Shown here: positions 9,838-19,710 of the stretch, one piece after another
Numbering within the stretch: the stretch's first letter is position 1
How the letters are laid out: each line of letters opens with the position of its first letter
Origin: Nitrosomonas sp.
GTDB lineage: Bacteria > Pseudomonadota > Gammaproteobacteria > Burkholderiales > Nitrosomonadaceae
DNA length: 64,000 bases
Direction of reading: 5' to 3'
Assembly: GCF_021731985.1 (NCBI RefSeq)
Contig: NZ_JAKFWH010000065.1
Location: 1 to 64,000 of the forward strand
Position numbers and translations under genes: made by a program
The notes under the pieces: generated by a model
Told to the model about the DNA's origin: nothing
What the model saw: only the letters and a program-made list of their open reading frames with translations
The model's database searches: none

Positions 9838-9861
9838 TGGTTATTAGTATATGGCCATAAC

Positions 9862-10515
9862 ATGATCGTCTTTAAGAATGTCTCCAAACGTTATCCGGAT
9901 GGTTATGTTGCGTTGAATAACGTTGATCTTACAGTTGAATCCGGTGAAATGGTGTTTCTAACCGGTCATTCAGGTGCGGGCAAAAGCACGTTATTAAAGC
10001 TGATCGCTGCGATAGAGCGCCCGACTTCCGGCACGATTACGATCAGCGGGCAAAACATCGCGCAACTCAAGCTGGGCGCTATCCCGTATTTGCGCCGCAA
10101 GATCGGGTTTATTTTTCAGGATCACAAGCTCTTGTTTGATCGAAATGTTTTTGACAATGTTTTACTGCCGCTGCAAATCAGTAACTTTGATAACAAAACG
10201 GTGGCTGGCCGTGTACGTGCGGCGCTTGATAAAGTTGGTTTGTTAAAAAAAGAAAAAGCCATGCCCATTGCGTTATCAGGCGGGGAAAGACAGCGATTAT
10301 GTATTGCGCGTGCGGTGGTCCATCGTCCGAGTATTCTCATCGCAGATGAGCCAACCGGAAATCTGGATATTGAATATGCTCAGGATATTATGTCGATGTT
10401 CATATCATTCAATCAAGTGGGCGTCACGGTGCTGATTGCAACCCATGACGCATCCTTATTGAGGGACACACAACATCGTATTCTGTCACTGAAACAAGGA
10501 AAGTTGGCGGTATGA
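9862..10515 (+). CDS. ftsE: Cell division ATP-binding protein FtsE
   Basis: The 217-residue ABC ATPase pairs with FtsX to link divisome assembly to peptidoglycan hydrolase activation. Motifs are Walker A GHSGAGKST, Q-loop FIFQDHKLL, signature LSGGERQRLCIARA, Walker B LIADEPTGNLD and the switch histidine in ATHD. It starts 24 bp after ftsY and overlaps ftsX by 4 bases. Confidence 0.97.
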   Translation: MIVFKNVSKRYPDGYVALNNVDLTVESGEMVFLTGHSGAGKSTLLKLIAAIERPTSGTITISGQNIAQLKLGAIPYLRRKIGFIFQDHKLLFDRNVFDNVLLPLQISNFDNKTVAGRVRAALDKVGLLKKEKAMPIALSGGERQRLCIARAVVHRPSILIADEPTGNLDIEYAQDIMSMFISFNQVGVTVLIATHDASLLRDTQHRILSLKQGKLAV

Positions 10516-11423
10516 TACGTGCATGGCTGACGCAACACGGGTTTGTGTTTTTTCTCACACTCAAACGACTAATTTCTACGCCCGCTACCAGTCTACTCAG
10601 TATCATCGTAATGGGCATTGCGCTGAGTCTACCGGCAGGTATTTATGTACTCATGGAAAATCTGAGTTCCATTTCCGGACAAACGGCGAGTTCCCCGCAA
10701 ATGAGTTTGTTTCTTAAGCTGGATATCAAGAAAGAAGATATTGAAGGAATTAAGCAACGGATGGAAGAAGATTCACAGATTGTAAGCTTTCAGTTTATTC
10801 CGAAAGACGCTGCACTGCATCAATTACAACAAAATAACGGACTTGCTGATATCAGTGCCAGCCTGGTGCGCAATCCGCTTCCGGATGCCTTCATTGTGCA
10901 TACCTTGGAAAACGCGCCTGAAAATCTTGAGCAATTGCGTGTAGCAATGCAAAGCTGGCCGGAAATCGAACATGTGCAATTTGACTCTGCCTGGGCCGAG
11001 CGCTTGAGTGCATTGCTTAAACTGGGACGCTTTATTGTATTGATGCTGACGACCCTATTAAGTGTCGCGATAATCGCTATTATGTTTAACACTATCCGCT
11101 TGCAAATCCTTACCAAACGGGATGAAATCGAGATATCCAAATTAATAGGTGCAACTGACAGCTTCATCCGGCGCCCTTTTCTATATTTTGGCGCCATTCA
11201 GGGACTGGCCGGAGGTGCTACCGCATGGCTTATCATGACATTAGTCATACGCGCGCTGAATGAAGAGCTCGGCACGCTTGCACAACTTTATGACTTTGAT
11301 CTGCAACTCCAACAGCTTTCTCCATCAGACAGCATCAGCCTGCTATTGTTTTCAGCCTGGTTGGGTTGGCTTGGCGCGCGCCTATCCGTTGCAAGCCATC
11401 TCTGGCAAATAGAACCCAGATAA
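10512..11423 (+). CDS. ftsX: Cell division protein FtsX
   Basis: The 303-residue membrane partner of FtsE has a first membrane segment near residues 22-45, a periplasmic domain (about 50-165) that in the family recruits hydrolase activators, and three C-terminal segments near 172-195, 220-245 and 270-295. KRDEIEISKLIGATDSFIRRPF is the typical cytoplasmic loop. The overlap with ftsE indicates coupled translation. Confidence 0.95.
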   Translation: MIRAWLTQHGFVFFLTLKRLISTPATSLLSIIVMGIALSLPAGIYVLMENLSSISGQTASSPQMSLFLKLDIKKEDIEGIKQRMEEDSQIVSFQFIPKDAALHQLQQNNGLADISASLVRNPLPDAFIVHTLENAPENLEQLRVAMQSWPEIEHVQFDSAWAERLSALLKLGRFIVLMLTTLLSVAIIAIMFNTIRLQILTKRDEIEISKLIGATDSFIRRPFLYFGAIQGLAGGATAWLIMTLVIRALNEELGTLAQLYDFDLQLQQLSPSDSISLLLFSAWLGWLGARLSVASHLWQIEPR

Positions 11424-11455
11424 GTAGGGGCTTGGTAACGAAACTTTTTAAAAAC

Positions 11456-11482
11456 TTGGCACTCTTATCAGCAGAGTGCTAG
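11456..11482 (+). promoter_or_regulatory. CIRCE (HrcA operator) overlapping the rpoH promoter
   Basis: TTGGCACTC, nine bases, then GAGTGCTAG matches the CIRCE consensus (TTAGCACTC-N9-GAGTGCTAA) except at the symmetric fourth-from-inner positions. A sigma-70-like promoter overlaps it: -35 TTGGCA (11456-11461), an 18-base spacer and -10 TAGAAT (11480-11485). HrcA binding would therefore block rpoH transcription. CIRCE at rpoH is known from comparative work on betaproteobacteria. Confidence 0.82.
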
Positions 11483-11535
11483 AATTAATTTTAAAGATAA
11501 AGTTAAGCACAAACCATAATCAGGAGATTATTATA

Positions 11536-12381
11536 ATGACGAATGCTTTAACACTCCCTTCACTGGGAGGAAGTCTTGAAAGTTATATTCAGTCTGCTAA
11601 TTCTTTTCCTATTCTTTCCCAAGAGGAAGAGAGCAGTTTGGCGAAGCGCCTGTGGAGTCATGGCGATATTGAAGCTGCGCAAAAATTAATTTTGTCCCAT
11701 CTGCGTTTTGTGATTGCAATAGCGCGTGGTTACAAAGGATATGGTCTTCCACAAGCCGATTTGATTCAGGAAGGCAATATCGGTCTAATGAAGGCAGTCA
11801 AACGCTTTGACCCTGAGCGTGGCGTACGCTTAGTGTCTTTTGCGGTGCATTGGATTAAAGCTGAGATCCATGAATTCATTATGCGTAACTGGCGTTTGGT
11901 TAAAATTGCCACTACCAAGCAGCAGCGTAAATTATTCTTTAACTTGCGCAGCATGAAGCAGGGATTGGGCACGCTGAATCCGCAGGAAGTAGAGGCGATG
12001 GCGACACAGCTTGGTGTCAAATCTGAAGAAGTAGTCGAGATGGAAAAGCGATTCAATGGCTCGGATATTTCGCTGGAGCCGATATCGGACGACGAGGATG
12101 ACACTTTCAGTCCGATCAGCTATCTGACAGACGGCGCAGAGCCCTCAAAAATTCTGGAGAGTGAGCAGTTCAGCTTCTTACGTGAGAAAGGTTTACAACA
12201 GTCGTTGGCCTGCCTGGATGATCGGAGCCGTCACATCATTGAAGCTCGCTGGTTAAGTGAAAAAGATACGGCCACCTTGCATGAACTGGCTGATGAGCTA
12301 GGCGTATCCGCAGAACGCGTCCGTCAGATTGAAGTTAAAGCGCTACAGAAAATGCGTGATGTTATGGTAGCAAGTGCTTAG
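11536..12381 (+). CDS. rpoH: Heat-shock sigma factor RpoH (sigma-32)
   Basis: The start at ATG 11536 follows AGGAG at 11522-11526. The 281-residue product has regions 2.1-2.4 (LILSHLRFVIAIARGYKGYGLPQ, then [22 protein letters not shown]). It carries the diagnostic RpoH box QRKLFFNLR, and a C-terminal helix-turn-helix (LHELADELGVSAERVRQIEVKALQKMR). It directs transcription of chaperone and protease genes. The CIRCE element upstream adds HrcA control. Confidence 0.97.
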   Translation: MTNALTLPSLGGSLESYIQSANSFPILSQEEESSLAKRLWSHGDIEAAQKLILSHLRFVIAIARGYKGYGLPQADLIQEGNIGLMKAVKRFDPERGVRLVSFAVHWIKAEIHEFIMRNWRLVKIATTKQQRKLFFNLRSMKQGLGTLNPQEVEAMATQLGVKSEEVVEMEKRFNGSDISLEPISDDEDDTFSPISYLTDGAEPSKILESEQFSFLREKGLQQSLACLDDRSRHIIEARWLSEKDTATLHELADELGVSAERVRQIEVKALQKMRDVMVASA

Positions 12382-12454
12382 AGCAGGGCTTACATCAGTT
12401 TCTACCCCCGTTTGAACTAAGTTGAATTAAACGGGTGTATTATTTTCAGAATCC

Positions 12455-12547
12455 GGAGAGGTACCGAAGCGGTCACAACGGCGCTGACTCGAAATCAGTT
12501 GGTCAGGGTAACTTGGCACATGGGTTCGAATCCCATCCTCTCCGCCA
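12455..12547 (+). tRNA. tRNA-Ser (anticodon CGA)
   Basis: The acceptor stem GGAGAGG pairs with CCTCTCC, followed by G and an encoded CCA. The anticodon loop CTCGAAA gives anticodon CGA. A long variable arm, GGTCAGGGTAACTTGGCAC, marks a class II tRNA. The T arm holds GGTTCGAATCC. Confidence 0.95.
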
Positions 12548-12889
12548 ATTTGCACTATAACTTAATGGGCTGTAGCGTAGCTCAACAATCTACTTCTCTG
12601 AGTTATTGATCCGGCCAAATAAAGATTTAAGATGCGAATCTTTTTTGTATGCATATTTTTTCAGGCATGGAGTAAGTCAATCAGTGCTTCTCTTGGCCGA
12701 TCTTGTGGTATATGTCCGATTTTCCTCGGTGATTCTGCTTGTTAGTTTCCTGATGCAATTTTATCTTTTATAGCAAACTTCTTGGTGTTATAATTTAAAG
12801 CTTTTGTTGCGTCCTGTGCTAGGGTGAAACAAAATAGAATTCATCAATTGTATTATTTTATATAACTAACCGAAGGGTTTTGCCTATTT
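12548..12889. other. Intergenic stretch between tRNA-Ser and rpsU
   Basis: No credible gene is seen. It contains a terminator-like hairpin at 12621-12646 and, further on, an AT-rich leader to rpsU. The rpsU promoter must lie here, but no single site stands out. Confidence 0.5.
12621..12646 (+). terminator. Rho-independent terminator-like hairpin after tRNA-Ser
   Basis: AAAGATT (12621-12627) and AATCTTT (12637-12643) form a 7-bp stem with a 9-base loop, and the second arm runs into a T tract. The stem is AT-rich, so it may be weak. Confidence 0.5.
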
Positions 12890-13102
12890 ATGACGACGAT
12901 CAAGCTTAAGGAAAACGAGCCATTTGAAGTTGCAATGCGACGTTTTAAACGTTCCATTGAGAAAACAGGGATACTGACAGAATTACGCGCACGCGAGTTT
13001 TATGAAAAACCAACTGCAGAACGTAAGCGGAAACTGGCAGCAGCTGTAAAACGTAACTACAAGCGTTTGCGTAGTCAATTGTTACCTCCTAAGCTTTATT
13101 AA
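12890..13102 (+). CDS. rpsU: 30S ribosomal protein bS21
   Basis: The 70-residue, strongly basic protein has the bS21 pattern: [23 protein letters not shown], then [21 protein letters not shown]. It assembles late in the 30S subunit near the anti-Shine-Dalgarno. It heads the macromolecular-synthesis gene order rpsU-(yqeY)-dnaG-rpoD. Confidence 0.97.
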   Translation: MTTIKLKENEPFEVAMRRFKRSIEKTGILTELRAREFYEKPTAERKRKLAAAVKRNYKRLRSQLLPPKLY

Positions 13103-13214
13103 GTCGTAGTAAATAAAAATAAGATAAATTTGAGTGTAGCGTGATGCTATTTCCGAGCATTTTCGGAATAATCATCAAAGCTAATCAACTAACAATCCGT
13201 TGTGCCGGTGGACT

Positions 13215-13661
13215 ATGAGTCTGAAACAGAGAATTACTGAAGACATGAAAGCGGCTATGCGCTCGGGTGACACCAAGCAGCGGGATACCATACGCTTGTT
13301 GCAAGCTGCTATCAAGCAGCGTGAAGTCGATGAACGCATCGTGCTTGATGATGCTGCAGTGATCGCGGTTATTGAAAAAATGCTCAAGCAACGGAAGGAA
13401 TCTATCACGCAGTATGAAGCTGCACAGCGGTTGGATCTGGCCAATATTGAGAAAGATGAAGTCATTGTATTAAATGTATATATGCCGCAAGCGCTTAATG
13501 ATTCTGAAATTGATGCGTTGATTGCTGATGCAATTTCAGAAACAGGAGCAAAAGGTATGCAGGATATGGGTAAAGTTATGGCCATATTAAAACCGAAACT
13601 TGCTGGGCGTGCGGATATGGCTAGAGTATCAACGCTGATTAAAGGAAAAATATCAGCCTGA
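13215..13661 (+). CDS. yqeY: GatB/YqeY domain protein
   Basis: The start is taken at ATG 13215 (MSLKQRITEDMKAAMRSGD). A start at 13200 would add five residues with no support. The 148-residue product is a stand-alone YqeY protein: KQRDTIRLLQAAIKQREVDER is followed by YMPQALNDSEIDALIADAI and a C-terminal MGKVMAILKPKLAGRADMARVS. The domain also forms the tail of the amidotransferase subunit GatB, where it binds tRNA. The function of the free protein is not established. In many proteobacteria it lies between rpsU and dnaG, as here. Confidence 0.9.
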   Translation: MSLKQRITEDMKAAMRSGDTKQRDTIRLLQAAIKQREVDERIVLDDAAVIAVIEKMLKQRKESITQYEAAQRLDLANIEKDEVIVLNVYMPQALNDSEIDALIADAISETGAKGMQDMGKVMAILKPKLAGRADMARVSTLIKGKISA

Positions 13662-13759
13662 AATTACCCAGCTACTTTGGCATTGTTTTTTTAAACGAAA
13701 CCATAGTTGATGTAATTTATTTATACTTGAAGCTGGGTGTTATTGATTGCTTTCGGTAA

Positions 13760-15559
13760 ATGATTCCTCAGCCTTTTATTTATGACCTGCTCAATCGTGT
13801 AGATATTGTTGATGCGATTGATCGTCACGTTCCACTCAAAAAAGCAGGTGCTAACTTTGTTGCTTGCTGCCCGTTTCATAGTGAAAAAACGCCTTCATTT
13901 ACTGTCAGCCAGACTAAACAGTTTTATCATTGCTTTGGTTGCGGCGCGCACGGGAACGCAATTAGTTTTTTAATTGAATATAGCGGATTGAGCTTTGTTG
14001 AAGCTGTGCATGATCTGGCAGCTTATGTTGGGATGCAGGTACCTGAGCAACAGACGGATACTTTTTTCAAACAGACTGTTCCAGATGATTTATCGCAATA
14101 TCCAGTAAATGGCCTGGGCAGTAATGATCCGGAAATATCACCACAGGATCTGTTAAGTGTGCTGCAAGCTGCTACCCGCTTCTATCGAGAGCAGCTCAAG
14201 ATTTCAGAAAAGGCCATTGCCTATCTCAAGAAACGCGGTTTGTCCGGGAAGATAGCGGCACGATTTGCAATTGGTTATGCGCCGGCTGGCTGGCAAAATC
14301 TCGCAGCCATTTTTACTGATTATACATCTGAGAGAACCCGGAAAATATTGCTGCAAGCCGGATTGGTAATAATCAGCGACGAAGCCAGGCAATATGATCG
14401 ATTCAGGGATCGTATTATGTTTCCGATCCTGAACCAGAAAGGCCAAATAATTGGCTTTGGTGGCCGGGTATTAGAGCAGGAAGAGCCGAAATATCTGAAT
14501 TCTCCGGAAACAATTTTATTTGAGAAGGGACGGGAGTTATATAATTTCTTCTCGGCGCGTCGCGCGATACGTGAAGCCAACTGTGTGATTGTTGTAGAGG
14601 GCTATATGGATGTTATCGCTCTCTCGCAGCACGGGATTGATTATGTGGTGGCAGCATTGGGTACGGCTACCACCAGCTTTCATATACAAAAACTTTTACG
14701 TCAGACCGAGAATATTATTTTTTGTTTCGACGGAGACAAAGCGGGCAGAAAAGCAGCGTGGCGTGCGCTTGAGAATAGTTTGGCATTGCTTTCAGATGGA
14801 AAGTATCTGAGTTTTCTTTTTTTACCCGAGGGAACCGATCCAGATAGTTACGTGAACCAGTATGGAAAAGAATCCTTTGAACAGCAACTTAAACAAGCTA
14901 TGCCCTTGTCAGAGTTTCTATTCAAGGAATTATGTGTAGGGACAAATCTCCAGACCAGTGAAGGTCGCGCCAAGTTAGTCAGTGATGCGAAGCCGCTATT
15001 GCAGCAAGTGGCGGCACCAGCATTATCTGTGATGCTGGTAAGACGCTTGGGGGAATTGAGCGGGATTAGTCAAAGCGAACTAGAAGAATTGTTGCAAATA
15101 AAACGTGTACCCAGGGCGCATAAGATCAAGAATTCGGTGAGGAAACAACCAATTACGCCTTATCGCCGATTAACGAGGATGCTATTGTATAGCCCGAATT
15201 ATATCGCCAAACTAGATAAATATTTGCTTGTCCAATGTAGTGAAAACAGTGAAGAAGTTGCTGCATTAAAAGCTCTTGTTGATTTTCTTGATACGCACCC
15301 TCAGCTGATAGCAAGTAAATCTGCGCATTCAATACTGACTTATTTACAAAATAGCCCATATAGAGCATTACTGGAAGATATCGAAAGTGAAACCTTGGAA
15401 TGGGGTAGTGCGATTGATTTGGAGGAAGAGTTTTTAGAAGTATTAGAGAAATTACAGCAAGCGCAACGTAATAAACGTATGACAGAATTACATAGCAAAT
15501 CTTTGGATAAGTTAACCGACGAAGAGAAGCGAGAGCTCCAACGATTGGCTATGAAATGA
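13760..15559 (+). CDS. dnaG: DNA primase DnaG
   Basis: The 599-residue primase makes RNA primers at replication forks. The CHC2 zinc-binding domain is at about residues 35-65 (CCPFHSEKTPSF, then CFGCGAHGNAISF). The catalytic core and TOPRIM domain follow, with VVEGYMDVIAL near 280 and FDGDKAGRKAAWRALE near 330. A C-terminal helicase-binding region ends the protein. It lies 99 bp after yqeY and 88 bp before rpoD. Confidence 0.97.
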   Translation: MIPQPFIYDLLNRVDIVDAIDRHVPLKKAGANFVACCPFHSEKTPSFTVSQTKQFYHCFGCGAHGNAISFLIEYSGLSFVEAVHDLAAYVGMQVPEQQTDTFFKQTVPDDLSQYPVNGLGSNDPEISPQDLLSVLQAATRFYREQLKISEKAIAYLKKRGLSGKIAARFAIGYAPAGWQNLAAIFTDYTSERTRKILLQAGLVIISDEARQYDRFRDRIMFPILNQKGQIIGFGGRVLEQEEPKYLNSPETILFEKGRELYNFFSARRAIREANCVIVVEGYMDVIALSQHGIDYVVAALGTATTSFHIQKLLRQTENIIFCFDGDKAGRKAAWRALENSLALLSDGKYLSFLFLPEGTDPDSYVNQYGKESFEQQLKQAMPLSEFLFKELCVGTNLQTSEGRAKLVSDAKPLLQQVAAPALSVMLVRRLGELSGISQSELEELLQIKRVPRAHKIKNSVRKQPITPYRRLTRMLLYSPNYIAKLDKYLLVQCSENSEEVAALKALVDFLDTHPQLIASKSAHSILTYLQNSPYRALLEDIESETLEWGSAIDLEEEFLEVLEKLQQAQRNKRMTELHSKSLDKLTDEEKRELQRLAMK

Positions 15560-15571
15560 AATCAGCTACAG

Positions 15572-15600
15572 GTGTCAGTGATATAGAATTTTGATATAAT
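15572..15600 (+). promoter_or_regulatory. Candidate promoter for rpoD
   Basis: A perfect extended -10 (TGATATAAT, hexamer at 15595-15600) is preceded by GTGTCA (15572-15577) at a 17-base spacing. It lies about 48 bp before the rpoD start and would allow rpoD transcription apart from dnaG. Confidence 0.6.
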
Positions 15601-15647
15601 CTAACGCTTTCAGCTTTTAATTTATCCAATATTATTGGGAATCCAAT

Positions 15648-17903
15648 ATGCCAAAGACAAAAGCGGTCGAATCAAAAGGTAATGAAGTTACCAAGAAATC
15701 AACAACTAAAAAAGATAATAATATCAATACCGAAACGGTAGAGAAAAAAGAGCCTAATAAATTGGTAGCTAAAACTGAAAAAAAGTTAAAAATAACTGCT
15801 AAAAAAGCAAAAGAAGAGACAGCAAGCATAGATGTCGTTGATGTAAAAATATCCGCTAGAGCGGCTTACGCTGCTACTGAGGTTTCTCAATCAATCATTG
15901 GAGAAGATGACATTGAATCCACTGAGGGCAAGAAAACCAGAGGTAGAGTGCCTAAGAAAAACAAAGCAACGGCTGGAATTGACCAAGTAATTGATGCGGG
16001 AGCAATTTCTGTTATAGATAGTGGTAATTCGCTACCGCAAGATATCGAAGCGCGTCGCATGCGCCTGAAAATGCTTATTGGATTGGGCAAAGAACGCGGA
16101 TACCTGACCTATGCTGAAATCAATGATCATCTGCCTGATGATATGCTGGATGCGGAGCAGATAGAAGGCATTATCAGCATGATCAATGATATGGGTATAT
16201 CGGTGCATGATGAAGCACCGGATGCCGAAACATTGCTGATGTCGGATGCAGCAACGACGGTCGCAGATGAAGATGTTGCAGAAGAAGCAGAAGCGGCACT
16301 TTCTACCGTGGATTCTGAGTTTGGACGCACCACCGATCCTGTGCGCATGTATATGCGGGAAATGGGCTCTGTGGGTTTGCTAACGCGTGAAAGCGAAATT
16401 GAAATTGCGAAACGTATTGAAGGTGGTTTGCGCCACATGATTCAGGCAATATCTGCTTGCCCGCCGATTATTGCAAGAATTGTCGATCTGGCTACTGAAG
16501 TTGAAAAAGATATTTTACGCATTGATGAAGTTGTTGATGGGCTACTGGATGCGAATGCTCAGGATATTATTAATGAAGAGTTTTCTGAAGAGTCACTAGA
16601 GCAAGAATTAGCTGCCAACGATCTTGGCGATGAAGACGAAGATGAAGATGGAGACAGCGCTGCTATTGCCAGTGCAGATTTATTGAAATTGAAAGCTGAT
16701 GCACTGGAACGTTTCTCAGTTATTCGTGAAATTTATACCGAGATGCAAAACCTCCTTGAAAAGGATGGACCGTATCATCAGGAATATATTGAGTTGCAGG
16801 ATAAAATATCATCTGAACTGATGGCTATCCGCTTCTCAGCAAAAATGGTGGAGAAGCTTTGTGATACGCAGCGTGAATTAGTCGGCGATGTACGTAATTA
16901 TGAACGTAAAATAATGGATCTATGTGTATCCAAAGCAAAAATGCCAAGGAACCATTTCATTAAGACTTTTCCTGGGAATGAAACAAACCTTGAGTGGATA
17001 AAGCAAGAAATCGAAGCTGGAAAGCCATATAGTCAAGCACTCGAGCACTATAGGCCTTCAGTTCTGGAAGAGCAACAAAATTTACTGACGCTCAAAGATA
17101 AGATTGGTATTCCAATCAAGGATCTGAAGGAAATCAATCGTAAGATGTCGACGGGTGAAGCGAAGGCGCGCCGGGCCAAGCGTGAGATGACCGAAGCAAA
17201 TTTACGTTTAGTGATTTCTATTGCCAAGAAATACACCAATCGTGGATTGCAATTCCTTGATCTGATTCAGGAAGGCAATATTGGCTTAATGAAAGCGGTC
17301 GATAAATTTGAATATCGGCGCGGTTATAAATTTTCAACTTACGCAACCTGGTGGATTCGTCAGGCGATTACCCGGTCTATTGCCGATCAGGCACGCACTA
17401 TCCGGATACCGGTTCATATGATTGAAACAATCAATAAAATGAATCGCATCTCGCGCCAGATCCTGCAAGAAACTGGGCAAGAACCGGAGCCGGCAGTTCT
17501 AGCGCAGAAAATGGAAATGCCAGAAGAAAAGATTCGTAAAATTCTTAAAATCTCCAAAGAGCCAATTTCTATGGAAACCCCGATTGGGGATGATGAAGAT
17601 TCGCATCTCGGCGACTTTATCGAAGATGCGGCAACGATGGCTCCAGCCGATGCAGCAGTTTATGCTAGCTTACGTGGCGTAACAAAGGATATACTTGACT
17701 CTTTGACGCCGCGCGAAGCCAAAGTGCTACGTATGCGTTTTGGCATTGAGATGAATACCGATCATACTTTGGAAGAAGTCGGAAAACAGTTCGATGTTAC
17801 CCGTGAACGCATTCGTCAGATCGAAGCCAAGGCATTACGCAAGTTACGCCATCCGGCGCGTTCTGAGCGTTTACGCAGTTTCCTGGATACCGGTAATAAT
17901 TAA
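15648..17903 (+). CDS. rpoD: Primary sigma factor RpoD (sigma-70)
   Basis: The 751-residue housekeeping sigma factor is longer than the Escherichia coli protein because of a Lys/Thr-rich N-terminal extension (about residues 1-110). Region 1.1 follows, and region 1.2 begins near [20 protein letters not shown] non-conserved acidic insert ([12 protein letters not shown]) lies near residue 330. Regions 2.1-2.4 contain [22 protein letters not shown] and [13 protein letters not shown]. Region 4 ends in [18 protein letters not shown]. The tRNA starts 13 bp downstream and may be co-transcribed. Confidence 0.98.
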   Translation: MPKTKAVESKGNEVTKKSTTKKDNNINTETVEKKEPNKLVAKTEKKLKITAKKAKEETASIDVVDVKISARAAYAATEVSQSIIGEDDIESTEGKKTRGRVPKKNKATAGIDQVIDAGAISVIDSGNSLPQDIEARRMRLKMLIGLGKERGYLTYAEINDHLPDDMLDAEQIEGIISMINDMGISVHDEAPDAETLLMSDAATTVADEDVAEEAEAALSTVDSEFGRTTDPVRMYMREMGSVGLLTRESEIEIAKRIEGGLRHMIQAISACPPIIARIVDLATEVEKDILRIDEVVDGLLDANAQDIINEEFSEESLEQELAANDLGDEDEDEDGDSAAIASADLLKLKADALERFSVIREIYTEMQNLLEKDGPYHQEYIELQDKISSELMAIRFSAKMVEKLCDTQRELVGDVRNYERKIMDLCVSKAKMPRNHFIKTFPGNETNLEWIKQEIEAGKPYSQALEHYRPSVLEEQQNLLTLKDKIGIPIKDLKEINRKMSTGEAKARRAKREMTEANLRLVISIAKKYTNRGLQFLDLIQEGNIGLMKAVDKFEYRRGYKFSTYATWWIRQAITRSIADQARTIRIPVHMIETINKMNRISRQILQETGQEPEPAVLAQKMEMPEEKIRKILKISKEPISMETPIGDDEDSHLGDFIEDAATMAPADAAVYASLRGVTKDILDSLTPREAKVLRMRFGIEMNTDHTLEEVGKQFDVTRERIRQIEAKALRKLRHPARSERLRSFLDTGNN

Positions 17904-17916
17904 AATAATAATTTAG

Positions 17917-17993
<77 letters not shown>

Positions 17994-17999
17994 ACAAAT

Positions 18000-18035
18000 C
18001 AAGAGGTTAGAGTGTTTCTCTAACCTCTTTTTTCT
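18000..18035 (+). terminator. Rho-independent terminator after the tRNA
   Basis: AAGAGGTTAGAG (18001-18012), loop TGTTT, and CTCTAACCTCTT (18018-18029) form a perfect 12-bp stem followed by a T tract. It ends transcription from rpoD/tRNA. The last codons of the convergent integrase gene form part of the hairpin, which means the element supplies this terminator. Confidence 0.85.
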
Positions 18036-19044
18036 TAGGGTGTGCCAAATTTGTGCCAATAAAGACATTTGAAACCAATTCGGCATGCTGTAAAAGTTGG
18101 GGTTTTGAGAGGTGAGCATACCGCCTGACCATCTCTTCCGATTCCCAGCCTCCAAGCTCCTGTAACACATTCATGGGCGCACCTTGTTGGGCTAACCAAC
18201 TTGCCCATGTATGGCGCAGGTCATGCCATCTGAAATTATCTATTCCGGCCCGTTTCAAAGCATTTCTCCATGCACTGGTATTTGCCCAAGAAATTGAGCG
18301 ACCTTTATAAGTAAATACTCTGCTTGGATGCTTGCCACTTTGCCGAAATAAAACAGCCAAAGCTATTGAATTTAACGGAACATGGATTGCCTTTCTGGCT
18401 TTTGCCTGATCAGGATGAACCCATGCAGCCTTGCGTTCCAGATCAACCTGGCTCCATTCCAAGTTGATTACGTTTGATTGTCTTAATCCAGTTGATAAAG
18501 CAAAAATCACCATATCCTGTTGATGAGCGGGTAATTCCTTAAGAAGCATTTTCACCTGCTCAGGAGTTAACCAACGTACTCGATGTTTAGGTTCCGGAAA
18601 TAATCTAATTTTCGGAACCTTGTCAGTCCACTCCCAGTCATAGCATGCCTTGCGCAAAATTGCCCGTATCAGCGCTAAATGCCGATTAGCAGTTGATGGG
18701 CTAGTTTCTTTGGCCTTGGTATGTGCAATATGATCTATCAGCATCCGATCAATCTCATTCAATAGCTTTTTACGTAAAAACTGCTGTAGCCATCGTAATT
18801 TCTCCTTGTCGCGTTCATGCGTCGCTTTGTGCTGTGTTTCTAACAAAAATTTGCATGCCGCCTCATCCCAAGTCCGCTTTGGCTTATTCCCCAGTCTTGC
18901 AACACGCCAGGATTCCGCTTTCAGCTTATCGTGGAATTCTTGCGCCTGGGTTTTATCTTCAGTTGCAGCAGAGCATCTAACTCGCTCGCCGCTTGGTGTG
19001 GTGAAACTAATCCACCACGTCTTACCACGTTTACAGAGTGACAT
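18007..19044 (-). CDS. int: Tyrosine recombinase (integrase) of the element
   Basis: The 345-residue protein inserts and excises the element at the adjacent tRNA. It has an N-terminal Arm-type domain, a SAM-like core-binding domain (about 65-150) and the catalytic domain. Catalytic residues are the Arg in STGLRQSNV, His-Arg in WHDLRHTWASW, the Trp/His position in LGGWES, and Tyr in VRRYAHLS. The gene points towards the tRNA and ends beside it. Its first 124 bp overlap the small helix-turn-helix gene upstream. It appears intact. Confidence 0.95.
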   Translation of the reverse strand: MSLCKRGKTWWISFTTPSGERVRCSAATEDKTQAQEFHDKLKAESWRVARLGNKPKRTWDEAACKFLLETQHKATHERDKEKLRWLQQFLRKKLLNEIDRMLIDHIAHTKAKETSPSTANRHLALIRAILRKACYDWEWTDKVPKIRLFPEPKHRVRWLTPEQVKMLLKELPAHQQDMVIFALSTGLRQSNVINLEWSQVDLERKAAWVHPDQAKARKAIHVPLNSIALAVLFRQSGKHPSRVFTYKGRSISWANTSAWRNALKRAGIDNFRWHDLRHTWASWLAQQGAPMNVLQELGGWESEEMVRRYAHLSKPQLLQHAELVSNVFIGTNLAHPKKKEVRETL

Positions 19045-19250
19045 AATTGTTTCTCCTCATGTCCCACTTGCAACGCTTGCCGAGTGCAAGCATATAACGA
19101 GCGAATGTGGTCAGCAAGATCATCTTCAATAAATGCCCATCGTTTCCCTAATTTTGCACCCGGAATAATTCCCGCTTTAGCGCGACGGCGCACTTCTTCA
19201 GGGTGCAACTTCAAGAATTGGGCAGCTTCACTTAAATTTAACGTTCTCAT
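18921..19250 (-). CDS. Excisionase/AlpA-like helix-turn-helix protein
   Basis: The 109-residue protein begins with an excisionase-type winged helix-turn-helix: LNLSEAAQFLKLHPEEVRRRAKAG, then a K-x-G-KRWAFIEDDL segment. Such proteins bend DNA for excision or regulate integrase genes. Its stop lies inside the integrase gene in another frame (124-bp overlap), so int may be translated by reinitiation. The C-terminal 50 residues are not conserved in character and may simply be tolerated overlap. Confidence 0.7.
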   Translation of the reverse strand: MRTLNLSEAAQFLKLHPEEVRRRAKAGIIPGAKLGKRWAFIEDDLADHIRSLYACTRQALQVGHEEKQLCHSVNVVRRGGLVSPHQAASELDALLQLKIKPRRKNSTIS

Positions 19251-19281
19251 GGACTATCCAACTTATTTTTAGAAAATCTTG

Positions 19282-19710
19282 CTATAACAAAATAAAAAAT
19301 ATGGTTACAACCGAAACCAAGAGTAAGGTGGATGCCAGTAAATTGATGATAGCCGCTTGCCTGGAAATTCTGGTCAGATCATAAATCTCCTGATTCACCC
19401 CGCTTTTAATCCTTTCATCGATCAACTGAATACAGCTTTCCAGGAACTGGTCTCGTGTTAATTGCGTGTTACTGATGGATGAATTAATCAGCACATTGGA
19501 TTTCTTGGTCGAATATTCACACCACCGATTAAAGTTCTCTTCCAATATCGCCTGGTAATTGCTTAGCAGCTCAGCATGGGCTTTTTCATTTTGTTCCAGC
19601 AATACTTCATTCAAGGTATGCATCATCAATACCGGATCATCCTGCGACAGAACAATGCCGTGTTCTGAAGCTATTCTTTCAATGAGCGCATCTAATTTGT
19701 CATTACTCAT
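19282..19710 (-). CDS. traM: TraM-like conjugative transfer protein
   Basis: The 142-residue protein has a soluble coiled N-terminal part and one C-terminal membrane segment (about 118-140, IINLLASTLLLVSVVTIFFILL). Size, topology and place at the end of traK-traL-traM match RP4 TraM. No enzymatic motif is seen, and the assignment rests mainly on gene order. It overlaps traL by 4 bases. Confidence 0.65.
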   Translation of the reverse strand: MSNDKLDALIERIASEHGIVLSQDDPVLMMHTLNEVLLEQNEKAHAELLSNYQAILEENFNRWCEYSTKKSNVLINSSISNTQLTRDQFLESCIQLIDERIKSGVNQEIYDLTRISRQAAIINLLASTLLLVSVVTIFFILL

